Assembly (NCBI GenBank): GCA_045590535.1
Contig: JAZNRE010000029.1
Coordinates: 1-17,226 of the forward strand
Reading direction: 5' to 3'
Source: UMGS755 sp045590535
GTDB taxonomy: Bacteria; Bacillota; Clostridia; UBA1381; UBA9506
DNA: 17,226 nucleotides
Below are positions 15,681 to 17,226 of the stretch, piece after piece (the stretch's first letter is position 1; every line of letters starts with the position of its first letter). Both the position numbers and the translations under genes were made by a program. A model generated the notes under the pieces. The model was given only the letters and a program-made list of their open reading frames with translations, was not told the DNA's origin and made no database searches.

Positions 15681-16660
15681 TCACAATTATTCAGCGTGCG
15701 GTTATGCAGGGAACTCCTTTGCTTTTTGGTTCAACCGGTGAAATTTTAACTGAAAAATCTGGTCACTTAAATCTCGGTATTCCGGGCATTATGTATGTAG
15801 GTGCAATCAGCGGCGTTGCCGGCTCTTTTCTTTATGAACAGAGTGTTGCTTCGCCGGCGCTGATCAATCCACTTTTAGCCGTTATTATTCCCTTAATTTG
15901 TTCGTTAATCGGCTCTATGCTCATGGGCTTGATTTATTGTTTTTTAACCGTAACTCTCCGTGCTAATCAGAATGTTACCGGTTTGGCTCTTACTACCTTT
16001 GGTATTGGCATCGGCAACTTTTTTGGCGGTTCTTTAATTAAGCTTGTTGACTCGGATGTGCCTTCCATTGCCCTGTCACAAACCAGCAATTGCTTTAAAA
16101 CACAGCTGCCTTTTGTCGATAAATTAGGCTGGTTTGGTGAGGTTTTTCTATCATATGGTTTTTTAGTATATGTAGCCATCATCATTGCACTGATTTCCTC
16201 TCACATTCTTAATAAAACTAGAGTGGGTCTTCATTTAAGAGCAGTGGGTGAAAGCCCAGAAACAGCCGATGCGGCAGGCATCAATGTTACCAAGTATAAA
16301 TACCTGGCAACATGCATCGGCAGCGCTATTGCTGGTCTTGGCGGTCTTTATTATGTTATGGACTATGCCAACGGTGTATGGTCAAACAACGGCTTTGGTG
16401 ACCGTGGATGGCTTTCCATCGCTCTTGTAATTTTCTCTGTTTGGCGTCCGTCCATCAGCATTTTGGGTTCAATTTTGTTTGGTTTTTTATATGTTATTCC
16501 AACTTACATTCCCGGCATCAGCGTCAGTGCGAAAAAGCTATTTGAGATGCTGCCTTATGTTGTTACCATCATAGTCCTTATTATAACAAGTATGCGTGAC
16601 AAAAAAGAAAATCAGCCCCCGGCAGCGCTTGGTTTGCCATATTTCCGAGAAGAACGGTGA
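15674..16660 (+). CDS. Nucleoside ABC importer permease 2 (NupQ/YufQ type, 328 aa)
   Basis: ATG 15674 has AAAAAGGAGG (15657-15666) upstream and overlaps the preceding stop. The protein is hydrophobic throughout, with about 8-9 membrane segments. It has the family blocks LTEKSGHLNLGIPGIMYVGA near residues 22-41, LRANQNVTGLALTTFGIGI, LRAVGESPETADAAGIN (cytoplasmic coupling loop) and NGFGDRGWLSIALVIFSVW. It partners permease 1 to form the transmembrane channel. It is the last gene of the operon; a terminator begins 7 nt after the stop, so the downstream hairpin array and four-helix-bundle gene are a separate unit. Confidence 0.95.
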   Translation: MLITIIQRAVMQGTPLLFGSTGEILTEKSGHLNLGIPGIMYVGAISGVAGSFLYEQSVASPALINPLLAVIIPLICSLIGSMLMGLIYCFLTVTLRANQNVTGLALTTFGIGIGNFFGGSLIKLVDSDVPSIALSQTSNCFKTQLPFVDKLGWFGEVFLSYGFLVYVAIIIALISSHILNKTRVGLHLRAVGESPETADAAGINVTKYKYLATCIGSAIAGLGGLYYVMDYANGVWSNNGFGDRGWLSIALVIFSVWRPSISILGSILFGFLYVIPTYIPGISVSAKKLFEMLPYVVTIIVLIITSMRDKKENQPPAALGLPYFREER

Positions 16661-16666
16661 TGATAG

Positions 16667-16696
16667 AAAGAACCTATAATTTTATAGGTTCTTTTT
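16667..16696 (+). terminator. Rho-independent terminator of the xpt-nucleoside importer operon
   Basis: AAAGAACCTATAA (16667-16679) is the exact reverse complement of 16682-16694 and is followed by a T-rich tract (CTTTTTATTTT). The innermost A-T pairs probably open to form a normal loop. Confidence 0.93.
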
Positions 16697-16710
16697 ATTT
16701 TAATTAGTTA

Positions 16711-16739
16711 TTTAAAAAATTGAAATAGTGTGTTATAAT
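16711..16739 (+). promoter_or_regulatory. Probable extended -10 promoter reading into the hairpin array and four-helix-bundle gene
   Basis: TGTTATAAT (16731-16739) gives a TGn-TATAAT extended -10. A weak -35 (TTTAAA, 16711-16716) is 17 bp upstream. The implied transcript would have a leader of nearly 290 nt containing the whole hairpin array before the ATG at 17033. Confidence 0.6.
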
Positions 16740-16814
16740 TAGGGTATATGAGTGTTGAGCAGGGTGAAGCGAATACATTAACTGAATTAACTTTTTGTTC
16801 CTGGCTTGACACAA

Positions 16815-17006
16815 GCGTTGCAATGCAACGCAGCTAAATTCGCTATCGCGAGCTAAATTGAACAAGTTCAGCTAAATTACTTCGTAGCTAAATTGACCGT
16901 GCGGTCAGCTACAAAAGCGAATTTAATTTAGCTACTCCAAAGGAGTTATTTAGCTATCGAATGAAATGAGATAATTTAGCTTTGAACTTTAGTTCAAAAT
17001 TTAGCT
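16815..17006. repeat. Hairpin array: AGCTAAATT units separated by unrelated short palindromes, inverting at the centre
   Basis: Direct AGCTAAATT units occupy 16832-16840, 16851-16859, 16870-16878 and 16886-16894, then a truncated AGCTA at 16907-16911. The reverse complement AATTTAGCT follows at 16925-16933, 16947-16955 (one mismatch), 16973-16981 and 16998-17006. Most intervals hold a palindrome of its own sequence: GCGTTGCA/TGCAACGC (16815-16831), CGC/GCG (16841-16850), GAAC/GTTC (16860-16869), AC/GT (16879-16885), GACC/GGTC (16895-16906), ACTCC/GGAGT (16934-16946), a weak ATC/GAT (16956-16972) and TTGAAC/GTTCAA (16982-16997). Left units can pair with right units, giving a trunk with side hairpins. 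I know of no named element with this exact layout. Confidence 0.85.
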
Positions 17007-17032
17007 GAAATAAATTAATAGGATGTGATAAC

Positions 17033-17226
17033 ATGGCAGAAAGTATAATGCTTGACAAAGCAAAAGATTTTGCAGTTGAAATTATAAATATGTGTAAATC
17101 TATAAAGGAAACAAAAAGAGAAAGTGTATTAACAAATCAGCTTATGCGTTCTGGGACATCCATTGGTGCGAATATTCATGAATCAAAATATGCACATGGT
17201 ACTGCAGATTTTATTGCTAAAATGCA
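17033..17226 (+). CDS. Four-helix-bundle protein, 23S rRNA intervening-sequence protein family (3' end outside window)
   Basis: ATG 17033 follows AGGATGTG (17020-17027), a near-consensus ribosome site. The 64 visible codons match the start of the IVP/S23 four-helix-bundle family: a first helix (LDKAKDFAVEIINMCKSI), then the conserved segment QLMRSGTSIGANIHES and a following DFIAKM helix. Full-length members are usually about 115-130 residues, so roughly half is seen. Members were first found inside intervening sequences of 23S rRNA genes, and the accessory protein Avd of diversity-generating retroelements shares the fold; the molecular role of most family members is unknown. The gene sits 26 nt after the hairpin array and probably shares its promoter at 16711-16739. 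No rRNA sequence is seen around it, so this is not an rRNA insertion within the visible region. Confidence 0.9.
   Translation, partial: MAESIMLDKAKDFAVEIINMCKSIKETKRESVLTNQLMRSGTSIGANIHESKYAHGTADFIAKM

Noticed and set aside
16748..16837. 29-codon ATG open frame between the promoter and the hairpin array
   Set aside because: Only a weak ribosome site (AGGG) is present, and the frame ends where the first AGCTAAATT supplies a TAA. A leader peptide is possible, but nothing besides position supports it.
16815..17006. CRISPR array interpretation of the AGCTAAATT repeats
   Set aside because: Repeat units are only 9 nt, spacers are 7-17 nt and mostly self-palindromic, orientation flips midway, and no cas genes are seen.

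Overview
The window looks like a chromosomal segment of a low-to-moderate GC Firmicute, most likely an anaerobic Clostridia member. The support is indirect: strong AGGAGG-type ribosome binding sites, consensus TTGACA-17-TATAAT promoters, many intrinsic terminators, an LTA-synthase-like enzyme, an SLH-anchored surface protein, a tandem glycine riboswitch and a Nup-type nucleoside ABC transporter. All recognised genes are on the + strand.

Layout. (1) 1-580 is the C-terminal end of a sulfatase/LTA-synthase-family enzyme, closed by a terminator. (2) 711-7616 encodes a 2301-residue secreted protein with three SLH domains, Cys/His-rich repeats, about six beta-rich modules (the A-B pair recurs as E-F) and a C-terminal beta-helix-like domain. 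(3) 7868-8676 is an AT-rich two-gene unit. Its first product is a 142-aa protein made of two diverged copies of a 43-residue unit. Its second is a 125-aa protein with the resolvase fold that has lost the serine recombinase catalytic residues. (4) 8677-9363 has no protein gene. It holds a terminator, an array of TTTATAAA palindromes at 21-22 bp steps, inverted repeats, a consensus promoter, a tandem glycine riboswitch and its terminator. These lead into an AGCS-family Na+:alanine/glycine symporter (9364-10878). (5) 10985-16696 is a purine salvage and uptake operon: xpt, a BMP-family lipoprotein, a double ATPase and two permeases. The lipoprotein cistron is bracketed by stem-loops. (6) 16711-17226 starts with an extended -10 promoter, followed by an elaborate array of short hairpins separated by the 9-mer AGCTAAATT, which switches to its reverse complement halfway. 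It ends with the start of a four-helix-bundle (23S rRNA intervening-sequence protein family) gene, cut by the window edge.

Functionally, regions 4 and 5 fit together as nutrient capture. Glycine/alanine uptake is under a glycine-sensing leader. Nucleoside uptake is co-transcribed with xanthine phosphoribosyltransferase, which would turn imported purine into XMP.

The most unusual items are the hairpin array at 16815-17006 next to the four-helix-bundle gene, the small dead-resolvase operon, and the phased TTTATAAA array.
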